Below, piece by piece: positions 57,347 to 64,000 of a stretch of DNA of 64,000 nucleotides; within the stretch, counting starts at the first letter, position 1, and each line of letters begins with the position of its first letter. The stretch is from Acidimicrobiales bacterium (lineage in GTDB: Bacteria; Actinomycetota; Acidimicrobiia; Acidimicrobiales; MedAcidi-G1). A program made the translations under genes and the position numbers. Under the pieces are notes generated by a model. It did not search any database, was not told the DNA's origin, and worked only from the letters and a program-made list of their open reading frames with translations. The stretch is taken from contig JAKURY010000004.1 in assembly GCA_022452145.1 (NCBI GenBank), positions 62,001-126,000 of the forward strand. Reading direction: 5' to 3'.

Positions 57347-58903
57347 TCAGCCGACGCGTCGGTCGTGGCCCTCCCAGTAGGGCTCGCGGAGCTCCCGCTT
57401 GAGGATCTTGCCGGACGGGTTGCGGGGGATCGCCTCGACGAAGTCGACCGACCGGGGAAGCTTGAACCCGGCGAGGCGCTCCCGGGCGTGGGCCAGGATC
57501 TCGTCGGCGGTGACGCCGGAGTCGGGCACGGGGACGACCAGGGCCTTGCCGACCTCGCCCCACTTCTCGTCGGGCACGCCGATGACCGCCACGTCGGCGA
57601 TCCCCTCATGGGCCATGAGGGCGTTCTCGATCTCGGCCGGGTAGACGTTCTCGCCACCCGAGATGATCATGTCCTTAACCCGGTCGTGGATGTAGAGGTA
57701 CCCGTCCACCATGTAGGCGGCATCCCCGGACCGCAGCCAGCCGTCACCCGGCATGGCCTTGGTCGTCTCCTCGGGCATGTTCCAGTAGCCCTTCATGATC
57801 CCGCCGTGGCGCATCCAGACCTCGCCGACCTCACCGTCGGGCATCGGCTCGCCGGACTCCGGATCGACGATCTTCATCTCCATGCCGCGGATCGGCTTGC
57901 CGGCCGAACGCAGGAGGCCGGGGTCGGCATCGGCGCCGTGGTCCTCGGGAGGGAGGGTCGTGCCGGCCCCGCATGTCTCGGTCATGCCGTACACCTGGAA
58001 GAACTTGCAGCCGAACTGCTCCATCGACTTGACGAGCACGTCCTCGGTGATCGGCGAGGCCCCGTAGGCGATGTACTGCATGGTCGAGAGGTCGATGCCG
58101 TCGCTGGGGACCATGAGGAAGAACTGGAGGATGGCCGGCACGAAGATCGCATGCGTGCAGGCCTCGGACTCCACGATCTGCAGGCCGGCCACCGGGTCGA
58201 ACTCCCGCATCATCACCGTCACGGCGCCGTTGGCCATCCCGAACAACGCCCAACCACTGCCCGCTATGTGGAAGAGCGGCATGACGCAGAGGTTGCGGGA
58301 GTCCTCGCCCATGTCCCAGTCCACGGTGGCGAACAGGGCCTGGAAGTTGGCGTTGGTGAGCTGGGCGCCCTTGGGCAGGCCGGTGGTCCCCGAGGTGTAG
58401 AGCTGGGCGGCCACGTCCTCGTCGGTGGATCCGACGCGCTGGAATGCGCCGTCGTGGGCATCGCGCCAGGCGTCGTAGGAGGCATGTGAATCGTGTGAAC
58501 CGATCACCACGATCCGCGTGGTGTGGACCAGGTCGGCCTCGAAGGTCGCCAGGTGTCCGGCGAACTCCTCGTGGACTATCAGGACCTTCGCCTGGGAGTC
58601 GTTGATGATGTAGGCCATCTCCGGCGGAGCCAACCGCCAGTTCACCGCCACGGTGACGGCGTTCACGTAGGCGGCACCGAAGGCCAACTCGAAGAACTCG
58701 ATCGAGTTCTTGTCGATGAACGCCACCCGATCCTGGGACCCGACGCCGTCGGCGACCAGTGCGTTGGCCACCTGACCGGCCCGCCGCTGCATCTCGTTCC
58801 ACGACACCCGGTCGTCGCCCAGGACGACCATGTCGCTGTCCCCCAGGGCCGCAGCCCCCAAGTCGATCACGTCCGTGTAGTTCTTGACTCGCGATAGGTC
58901 CAT
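57347..58903 (-). CDS. Acyl-CoA ligase (long-chain FadD type)
   Basis: A 518-residue adenylate-forming CoA ligase: YTSGTTGLPKG (169-179), VYGMTETCGAGTTLPP, GWLRSGDAAYMVDGYLY, RVKDMIISGGENVYPAEIE and catalytic Lys in NPSGKILKRELREPYW. It resembles FadD13/FadD5-like ligases, acyl length unknown. A second CoA ligase group is thus present in addition to the ones near 12-14 kb and 23-24 kb. ATG at 58903 stands 7 nt after TAGGTT. It precedes an SDR and an MBL-fold hydrolase on the same strand. Confidence 0.92.
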   Translation of the reverse strand: MDLSRVKNYTDVIDLGAAALGDSDMVVLGDDRVSWNEMQRRAGQVANALVADGVGSQDRVAFIDKNSIEFFELAFGAAYVNAVTVAVNWRLAPPEMAYIINDSQAKVLIVHEEFAGHLATFEADLVHTTRIVVIGSHDSHASYDAWRDAHDGAFQRVGSTDEDVAAQLYTSGTTGLPKGAQLTNANFQALFATVDWDMGEDSRNLCVMPLFHIAGSGWALFGMANGAVTVMMREFDPVAGLQIVESEACTHAIFVPAILQFFLMVPSDGIDLSTMQYIAYGASPITEDVLVKSMEQFGCKFFQVYGMTETCGAGTTLPPEDHGADADPGLLRSAGKPIRGMEMKIVDPESGEPMPDGEVGEVWMRHGGIMKGYWNMPEETTKAMPGDGWLRSGDAAYMVDGYLYIHDRVKDMIISGGENVYPAEIENALMAHEGIADVAVIGVPDEKWGEVGKALVVPVPDSGVTADEILAHARERLAGFKLPRSVDFVEAIPRNPSGKILKRELREPYWEGHDRRVG

Positions 58904-58910
58904 GGCGCCG

Positions 58911-58916
58911 AACCTA
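58911..58916 (-). promoter_or_regulatory. -10 element of the acyl-CoA ligase gene at 57347
   Basis: TAGGTT on the minus strand, 7 nt before the ATG at 58903; leaderless start inferred. Confidence 0.5.
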
Positions 58917-58971
58917 CACCCGGCCCCTACGGCGCGTCACCGCCGGTGGGCCTGCTGTTACCCGGCGGAAC

Positions 58972-58977
58972 TACCGT
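58972..58977 (+). promoter_or_regulatory. -10 element of the LLM gene at 58986
   Basis: TACCGT, 8 nt before the ATG at 58986, facing the ligase promoter in the 82-bp divergent gap. No Shine-Dalgarno sequence is present. Confidence 0.5.
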
Positions 58978-58985
58978 CGACGAGC

Positions 58986-60032
58986 ATGGGCCTGGAGATG
59001 GACATGATGGCGTCGCCCCTCCCGCTGAGGGAGGTCAGCGGCCTGGCCACCCGGGCCGAGGAGGCGGGCTTCGGGACCCTCTGGTTCACCGAGGGCGCCC
59101 GCACCGCCTACCTGTCGTGCACCGCATCGGCGCTGGCCACCGAGCGGCTGAGCCTGGGCACGGCCATCGCGGTGGCCTTCCCCCGGAGTCCCATGGTCAC
59201 CGCCGAGGTTGCATGGGAGCTGGCCGAGGCGACCGGCGGCCGCTTCGTGGTCGGCCTGGGCACCCAAGTGAAGGCTCACGTGGAACGCCGCTACAGCAGC
59301 GAGTACGTGCCGCCCGGCCCGCGGCTGCGGGAGTACGTGCTGGCCATGCAGGCAATCTTCCGGGCCTTCAGGGGCACCGAGAAGTTGTCGTTCGACGGAG
59401 ACCACTACTCGTTCTCGCTGCTACCCGGCATGTGGTCGCCGGGCCCCATCGACGTTGACGACCCGCCCATCTACGTCTCGGCGGTTCTGCCGTGGATGAG
59501 CCGGATGGCCGGTGCCGTGTGCGATGGCGTGCACATCCACCCGATGCACTCGCCCGGATGGCTGGTCGACGTACAGGTTCCCCTGATCGCGGAGGGTGCG
59601 GCCTCGGAGAGCCGCACGCTGGACGACGTGACCCTGGTCTGTCCGGTGATCATCGCCGTGGGCGACTCCGACGAGGAGATCCATGCCATGCGGGAGCGAA
59701 ACAGGGCCACGATCGCCTTCTACGGCTCGACGCCCAACTACGCACCGGTCCTGGAGCACCACGGCTTCGACGGCCTCCAGGGTGGGCTGAACTCGCTCCA
59801 GCGGACGGGCGACCTGGCGGGCATGGTCGACCTGGTCACCGACGACGTGCTCGACCACTACACGGTCAGCGCAAGATGGGCGGACCTGGGCGGCGTGCTG
59901 GCCGACCGCTACCGGGGGGTGGCGCCGAACCTGCGGGTCATGACGTACACCGCCCTGGACCACTGGCGCCGGGACCCCAACCTGCTGGACCGCTGGTCGG
60001 ACGTGGTCCGCGACCTACGGGACTCCGACTGA
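58986..60032 (+). CDS. LLM-class F420-dependent oxidoreductase
   Basis: A 348-residue luciferase-like TIM-barrel enzyme. Seen: GLATRAEEAGFGTLWFTEGARTAY, RLSLGTAIAVAFPRSPMVTAEV, EATGGRFVVGLGTQVKAHVERRYSSEY and DPPIYVSAVLPWMSRMAGAVCDGVHIHP, a layout like the MSMEG_2256-type F420 group. The substrate is unknown. ATG at 58986 was chosen because of the -10 hexamer 8 nt upstream; the longer frame adds 34 residues that overlap the divergent ligase gene. Convergent with an ABM-domain gene. Confidence 0.86.
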   Translation: MGLEMDMMASPLPLREVSGLATRAEEAGFGTLWFTEGARTAYLSCTASALATERLSLGTAIAVAFPRSPMVTAEVAWELAEATGGRFVVGLGTQVKAHVERRYSSEYVPPGPRLREYVLAMQAIFRAFRGTEKLSFDGDHYSFSLLPGMWSPGPIDVDDPPIYVSAVLPWMSRMAGAVCDGVHIHPMHSPGWLVDVQVPLIAEGAASESRTLDDVTLVCPVIIAVGDSDEEIHAMRERNRATIAFYGSTPNYAPVLEHHGFDGLQGGLNSLQRTGDLAGMVDLVTDDVLDHYTVSARWADLGGVLADRYRGVAPNLRVMTYTALDHWRRDPNLLDRWSDVVRDLRDSD

Positions 60033-60070
60033 AGCCTCCGGTCCACGCCGGCACCGGCCCCCAGAAGGCT
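60033..60070. terminator. Nested hairpin between convergent LLM and ABM genes
   Basis: Outer arms AGCCT (60033-60037) and AGGCT (60066-60070) enclose inner arms CCGGT (60038-60042) and ACCGG (60053-60057). Position between convergent genes suggests termination; no T-tract. Confidence 0.35.
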
Positions 60071-60372
60071 CAGACAAGCTTGGACTCCGAGGCGATCTCG
60101 AACTTGTCGACCGACATGCCGGTGACGCCACAGCCCCGGATGGCCTTCTGGAAGATGCCCATGTGGGGCGCCTTCATGTGGGCTCCCAGGGCCTCGTCGG
60201 ACTCCCACTTCTCGAAGATCCGGATGGTCCCGAGCTCCTTAGGATCGGCGCTCAACACGTAGTCGATGCAGCCGTCCTCGGCCTGGGTGGCCTCCATGAG
60301 CGGCACGATGGCGGCCAGCATCTCGTCGGTCCTGTCGGGGTCGAGGGTGATGGTGCCGGCGATGACGAGCAT
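60070..60372 (-). CDS. Antibiotic-biosynthesis-monooxygenase (ABM) domain protein
   Basis: A 100-residue dimeric alpha-beta barrel protein of the ABM/YgiN group. It starts MLVIAGTITLDPDRTDEMLAA, then MEATQAEDGCIDYVL and IFEKWESDEALGAHMKAPH, the typical segments. Members are cofactor-free quinol oxygenases or heme-related proteins; the function here is unassigned. GGAGGTCC precedes the ATG at the right distance. It is a single-gene transcription unit between the LLM gene and tag. Confidence 0.85.
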   Translation of the reverse strand: MLVIAGTITLDPDRTDEMLAAIVPLMEATQAEDGCIDYVLSADPKELGTIRIFEKWESDEALGAHMKAPHMGIFQKAIRGCGVTGMSVDKFEIASESKLV

Positions 60373-60504
60373 GGTTGGACCTCCGGGGTCGTGCCTTCGT
60401 TGGTCGAGGCTTCATTAGTCGAATGGGTCGGCGCGGAGCGTACTGTCGGACCTTCCCGGAGACGGAAGCGGGACCCGACGAGACCCCCGGGAGGAGGCGA
60501 CGGC

Positions 60505-61137
60505 ATGGACGAGCACCTGGCCACCGGCCCTGACGGCGTCGTGCGGTGCTGGTGGCCCGGCGGACACGACGACTACCTCGCCTACCACGACCACGAGTGG
60601 GGCCGCCCGGTGGTCGACGACGTCCGCCTGTTCGAAAAGGTCTGTCTGGAGGGATTCCAGGCCGGCCTGTCGTGGCTGACCATCCTCCGCAAGCGGGACA
60701 ACTTCCGGGCGGCCTTCGCCGGGTTCGATCCCACGCTGGTTGCCGGGTTCGGCCCGTCCGATGTCGAACGATGCCTCGGTGATGTCGGCATCGTCCGGCA
60801 CCGGGGAAAGATCCAGTCCACGATCAACAACGCCGGGCGCGCCCTGGAGCTTGCCGGGGAGTTCGGGTCGCTGGCCGCCTACCTGTGGGGGTTCGAACCC
60901 GCCGACCACCTCCGGGCCGCCGTCGGAGACGTCCCGTCCTCCACGCCCGAATCGACCGCGCTTAGCCGCGACCTCAAGCGGCGGGGCTGGTCGTTCGTCG
61001 GGCCGACGACGGTGTACGCCCTCATGCAGGCCATGGGAATGGTCAACGACCACCTGGAGGGCTGCGCGTTCCACGACGTGGTCGAAGGTGAGCGCTCGGC
61101 ACTGGTCCGTCCGACCCCGACTGGCAGCCGGGCGTGA
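60505..61137 (+). CDS. tag: DNA-3-methyladenine glycosylase I
   Basis: Removes 3-methyladenine from alkylated DNA as the first step of base excision repair. The 210-residue protein has the complete HhH-GPD-related Tag fold: zinc ligands Cys15 (VVRCWWPGG), His28 (AYHDHEWG), His183 and Cys187 (NDHLEGC), and the substrate pocket segment CLEGFQAGLSWLTILRKRDNFR. The start at 60505 has a strong GGAGGAG 8 nt upstream; an earlier frame begins antisense of the ABM gene and is not real. The stop overlaps the next start by 4 nt (GTGA), so it is co-translated with an LLM monooxygenase. Confidence 0.94.
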   Translation: MDEHLATGPDGVVRCWWPGGHDDYLAYHDHEWGRPVVDDVRLFEKVCLEGFQAGLSWLTILRKRDNFRAAFAGFDPTLVAGFGPSDVERCLGDVGIVRHRGKIQSTINNAGRALELAGEFGSLAAYLWGFEPADHLRAAVGDVPSSTPESTALSRDLKRRGWSFVGPTTVYALMQAMGMVNDHLEGCAFHDVVEGERSALVRPTPTGSRA

Positions 61138-62141
61138 GCCTCCGGCTTTCGGTCCTGGACCAGTCGCCGGTCCCCGAGGGCTCGACGCCGGGCGACGCCC
61201 TGCGCAACACCATCGACCTGGCCCGACGCTGTGAGGCCATGGGCTACCACCGCTACTGGGTGGCCGAGCACCACGGCATGACCGGCCTGGCCGGATCCAG
61301 CCCCGAGGTCCTCATCGGGTCGATCGCCGGGGCCACCCGGCGGCTGCGGGTGGGCTCCGGCGGGGTGATGCTCACGCACTACGCGCCGCTGAAGGTGGCC
61401 GAATCGTTCTGCGTGCTGGCCTCCCTGCATCCCGGCCGCATCGACCTCGGGGTGGGACGGGCCCCCGGTTCGGACCACCTCACGGCCGCGGCCCTGGCCC
61501 GGGGTGGCGCCCGGACCGCCCTGGAGAACTACCCGAACCAGATCCAGGAACTGGTCCACCTGGTCGACGACACCCTGCCGGCCGACAGCCCCATACAGGG
61601 GGTGCGGGCCACCCCACGGCCGGAGGAGCCGCCCGAGGTGTGGATTCTGGCGTCCAGCCCCGACTCGGCGGCCTTCGCCGCCCACTTCGGCCTGCCCCTG
61701 GGCTGGGCCGACTTCATCGCTCAGGTGGACGGTGCGCCGATCGTCGACGCCTACCGTCGGCAGTTCCAGCCGTCGCGCGGGTGTCCGGAGCCCCGGGTGC
61801 TGGTGTGTGCCAGCGCTGTGGTCGCCGCCACCGACGCCGAGGCCGACGCCATCGTGGCCGCCGTCCGTGCCTGGAGGGCCGCCGGGCTGCGCGGCCCGAT
61901 CCCGGCCGCTCCCAGCGGTTCCACGTCGGCAAGGGTGGCCGTGCAAACCGGACGTCGTTCGATCGCCAATGGTTCACCCACCCGGGTGGCAGACCGCCTG
62001 CGCCAACTGGTCGACGGGTTCGGCGCCGAGGAGCTGATGGTGGTCACCATCTGCCACGACCACGAGGCCAGGGTCCACTCCTACGAGCTGCTGGCCGCCG
62101 AGTTCGGCCTCGCGACCGGCGCCGTGGAGGAGACCGGGTGA
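61134..62141 (+). CDS. LLM-class flavin-dependent oxidoreductase (MsnO8-like)
   Basis: A 335-residue luciferase-like monooxygenase of the FMN-type group: SVLDQSPVPEGSTPGDALRN at the N-terminus, YHRYWVAEHHGMTGLAGSSPEVLIG, RLRVGSGGVMLTHYAPLKVAE, GRIDLGVGRAPGSD and EVWILASSPDSA. The VAEHH stretch distinguishes it from the F420-type enzymes elsewhere in the window. Function unknown. The GTG start overlaps the tag stop, and its own stop overlaps the helicase start (both GTGA), so it lies inside a co-translated repair-gene set. Confidence 0.86.
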   Translation: MSLRLSVLDQSPVPEGSTPGDALRNTIDLARRCEAMGYHRYWVAEHHGMTGLAGSSPEVLIGSIAGATRRLRVGSGGVMLTHYAPLKVAESFCVLASLHPGRIDLGVGRAPGSDHLTAAALARGGARTALENYPNQIQELVHLVDDTLPADSPIQGVRATPRPEEPPEVWILASSPDSAAFAAHFGLPLGWADFIAQVDGAPIVDAYRRQFQPSRGCPEPRVLVCASAVVAATDAEADAIVAAVRAWRAAGLRGPIPAAPSGSTSARVAVQTGRRSIANGSPTRVADRLRQLVDGFGAEELMVVTICHDHEARVHSYELLAAEFGLATGAVEETG

Positions 62142-64000
62142 CCGACACGACGACGGCCACGCTGGCCGACTGCATACCGGCCGGTACCGAACCGGACCGG
62201 GTGGCCGACCTGTTCCTCGACTGGACCGCCGAGCGGAACCTGGAGCTCTACGAGGCCCAGGAGGAGGCCATCCTGGAGATCCTGGGCGGCAGCCACGTCA
62301 TCCTGGCCACGCCCACCGGTTCCGGGAAGTCCCTTGTCGCCACCGCCGCCCACGCTGCGGCCATGGCCCGGGGCGAGCGGAGCATCTACACCGCCCCCAT
62401 CAAGGCACTGGTGAGCGAGAAGTTCTTCGCCCTGGCCCGGGACTTCGGTCCCGAGCACGTGGGCATGGTCACCGGCGATGCCTCGGTGAACGCTGACGCC
62501 CCGATCATCTGCGCCACGGCCGAGATCCTGGCCCACCAGGCCCTCCGGGAGGGTGCGGTCTGTCCGTTCGGGCTGGTGGTGGCCGACGAGTTCCACTTCT
62601 ACGGCGACCCGCAGCGCGGCTGGGCGTGGCAGGTACCGCTCCTGGAGTTGCCCCACGCCCAGTTCCTGCTCATGTCGGCCACGCTCGGGCCGACGGCCCG
62701 ATTCACCCTCGACCTGACCCGACGGACCGGGCGTCCCGCGGTCACCGTGGCGGGCAGCGTCAGGCCGGTGCCGCTCACCTTCGAGTACCGGGAGACCCCG
62801 CTCCACGAGTCGATCACCGAGCTGGTCGACACTGACCGCGCACCCGTCTACATCGTCCACTTCACCCAGAAGGCGGCATCCGAGAAGGCCCAGGATCTGT
62901 GCAGCATCGACGTGCTCACCAAGGACCAGAAGGCGGCCGTCCGTGAGGAGGTGGGCGGCTTCCGCTTCGACACGCCCATAGGGAAGGACCTAAAGCGCTT
63001 CATCGGCCACGGCATCGGCCTGCACCACGCCGGAATGCTCCCCCGCTACCGGCTGCTCATCGAGAAGTTGGCCCAGGCCGGCCTGCTGAAGTTGATCTGC
63101 GGCACCGACACCCTCGGCGTAGGCGTCAACGTGCCCATCCGGACAGTGCTGTTCACCCAACTCTGCAAGTACGACGGCATCTCCACGCGTCTGCTGGGCA
63201 ACCGCGAGTTCGCCCAGATCTCCGGACGCGCCGGTCGGCGCGGCTTCGACGACGAGGGCCACGTCTGGGTCCAGGCCCCGGTGCACTGGATCGAGAACCT
63301 GCGTGCCGATGCCAGGGTGGCGGCCGACCCACACAAGAAGAAGAAGTTGGTGAGGAAGAAACCCCCCGAACGGGGCTACGTCCACTGGAACGAGGATTCC
63401 TTCCAGAAGATGGTCGACGGATCGCCCGAGCCGCTGCTCTCCAGCTTCGGCGTGAACCACCAGATGGTCATGAACGTGTTGTCCCGACCCGGCGACGGAT
63501 GCCGTGACCTCCGAAACCTGCTGCTGGACAACCACGAGCCGCGGGAACGACAGCGCCGACACGTGCGCAAGGCCATCGGCATCTACCGCTCGCTGCGCGA
63601 GGCCGGCGTCATCGACGAGCTGGATGAGCCTGACGACGAGGGCCGTATGGTCGCCGTCGGCGTCGACCTCCAGGACCGGTTCGCACTCCACCAGCCGCTA
63701 TCGCTGTTCGCCCTGGAGGTCATTCCCGAGTTGGCCGACCGGCCTAGCGATGCCGAGTCAACAGACGGACCCGAACCGGCAGACGGACCCAAGCCTGCAG
63801 GCACGACCGATCCTGATGCAGCGGCGCGCGAACACGCCCTGGACGTGCTGTCGGTGATCGAGTCCGTGCTTGAGGACCCCGGGGTGGTCATCGCCGCCCA
63901 GGTCAACCGGCTCCGCGGCGAACTGGTGGCCCGACTCAAGATGGAGGGCGTCGAATACGAGGAGCGGATGGAGCGCCTCGACGAGGTCGAGGCGCCAAAG
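62138..64000 (+). CDS. SF2 DEAD/DEFH-type helicase (DUF3516-like), 5' part
   Basis: Only the first 621 codons lie in the window; there is no stop before the right edge. Motifs: Walker A TGSGKS (60-65) in ATPTGSGKSLVATAAHA; APIKAL; motif II ADEFHFY, a DEFH form; SATL; HHAGMLPRYR; GTDTLGVGVN; and QISGRAGRRGFD (motif VI). After the helicase core a Lys-rich segment and a helical domain follow, as in actinobacterial DUF3516 Ski2-like helicases. It probably works on RNA or damaged DNA; with tag upstream a repair role is plausible but inferred. GTG at 62138 overlaps the preceding stop by 4 nt. Confidence 0.9.
   Translation, partial: MTDTTTATLADCIPAGTEPDRVADLFLDWTAERNLELYEAQEEAILEILGGSHVILATPTGSGKSLVATAAHAAAMARGERSIYTAPIKALVSEKFFALARDFGPEHVGMVTGDASVNADAPIICATAEILAHQALREGAVCPFGLVVADEFHFYGDPQRGWAWQVPLLELPHAQFLLMSATLGPTARFTLDLTRRTGRPAVTVAGSVRPVPLTFEYRETPLHESITELVDTDRAPVYIVHFTQKAASEKAQDLCSIDVLTKDQKAAVREEVGGFRFDTPIGKDLKRFIGHGIGLHHAGMLPRYRLLIEKLAQAGLLKLICGTDTLGVGVNVPIRTVLFTQLCKYDGISTRLLGNREFAQISGRAGRRGFDDEGHVWVQAPVHWIENLRADARVAADPHKKKKLVRKKPPERGYVHWNEDSFQKMVDGSPEPLLSSFGVNHQMVMNVLSRPGDGCRDLRNLLLDNHEPRERQRRHVRKAIGIYRSLREAGVIDELDEPDDEGRMVAVGVDLQDRFALHQPLSLFALEVIPELADRPSDAESTDGPEPADGPKPAGTTDPDAAAREHALDVLSVIESVLEDPGVVIAAQVNRLRGELVARLKMEGVEYEERMERLDEVEAPK

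Overview
This is a GC-rich chromosomal window that reads as a high-GC Gram-positive bacterium (Actinomycetota), most likely a free-living, aerobic member of the Acidimicrobiia or a near relative. The assignment is inferred from the wecA-like gene upstream of the atp operon, an AddAB-type recombination nuclease pair, several F420/flavin luciferase-like oxidoreductases, many acyl-CoA ligases and SDRs, a eukaryotic-type IleS and widespread leaderless promoters. It was not tested by a database search. No rRNA, tRNA, CRISPR array, insertion sequence, phage gene or integrase was seen.

Layout. 1-9082 (minus strand) is one long energy operon read right to left: glyA, a wecA-like lipid-phosphosugar transferase, atpZ-like, atpI-like, atpB, atpE, atpF, atpH, atpA, atpG and the 5' part of atpD, which runs off the left edge. 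9235-11528 is a LysR regulator divergent from an inositol-3-phosphate synthase. 11548-14039 is an acyl-CoA ligase plus PhyH-type oxygenase. 14132-20624 is addB-addA. 20680-24492 holds an LLM oxidoreductase, a small coiled-coil protein, a second PhyH oxygenase and a FadD3-like ligase, followed by ileS. 28960-32626 is nrdAB behind a long structured leader with a 22-bp near-perfect palindrome in its promoter. 32634-39180 (minus) is the methylmalonyl-CoA mutase operon mutA-mutB-meaB with a Tat-exported PhoX-like protein at its end.

39490-46213 contains an LLM enzyme, an SDR, an epoxide hydrolase/alpha-beta hydrolase pair, a formylglycine-generating enzyme, a DusB-like tRNA dihydrouridine synthase and maf, whose first ~50 bp are tandemly duplicated. 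46224-51701 is a metal-uptake locus: a FetB-like permease divergent from fbpC-fbpA-fbpB, with repeated TGTTAGG operator-like sites, and a convergent DtxR-family regulator whose primary metal site is non-canonical. 51787-60372 is a catabolic/lipid region (three oxidoreductase/SDR-type genes, thiolase-like, nitronate monooxygenase, MBL-fold hydrolase, acyl-CoA ligase, LLM, ABM-domain protein). 60505-64000 is a set of genes overlapping by 4 nt: tag (3-methyladenine glycosylase), an LLM monooxygenase and an SF2 DEFH-type helicase that runs off the right edge.

Recurring signal: eleven genes carry a TANNNT hexamer 6-8 nt before the start codon and no convincing Shine-Dalgarno sequence, which is the architecture of leaderless mRNAs. 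It was used here to choose starts for the FetB-like permease and for the 2OG oxygenase. No ready-made unknown multi-gene system was found. The most unusual items are the nrd promoter palindrome and switch-like leader, the exported N-terminal extension of AtpF, the TGTTAGG sites paired with the odd DtxR protein, the degenerate AddB, and the maf tandem duplication.
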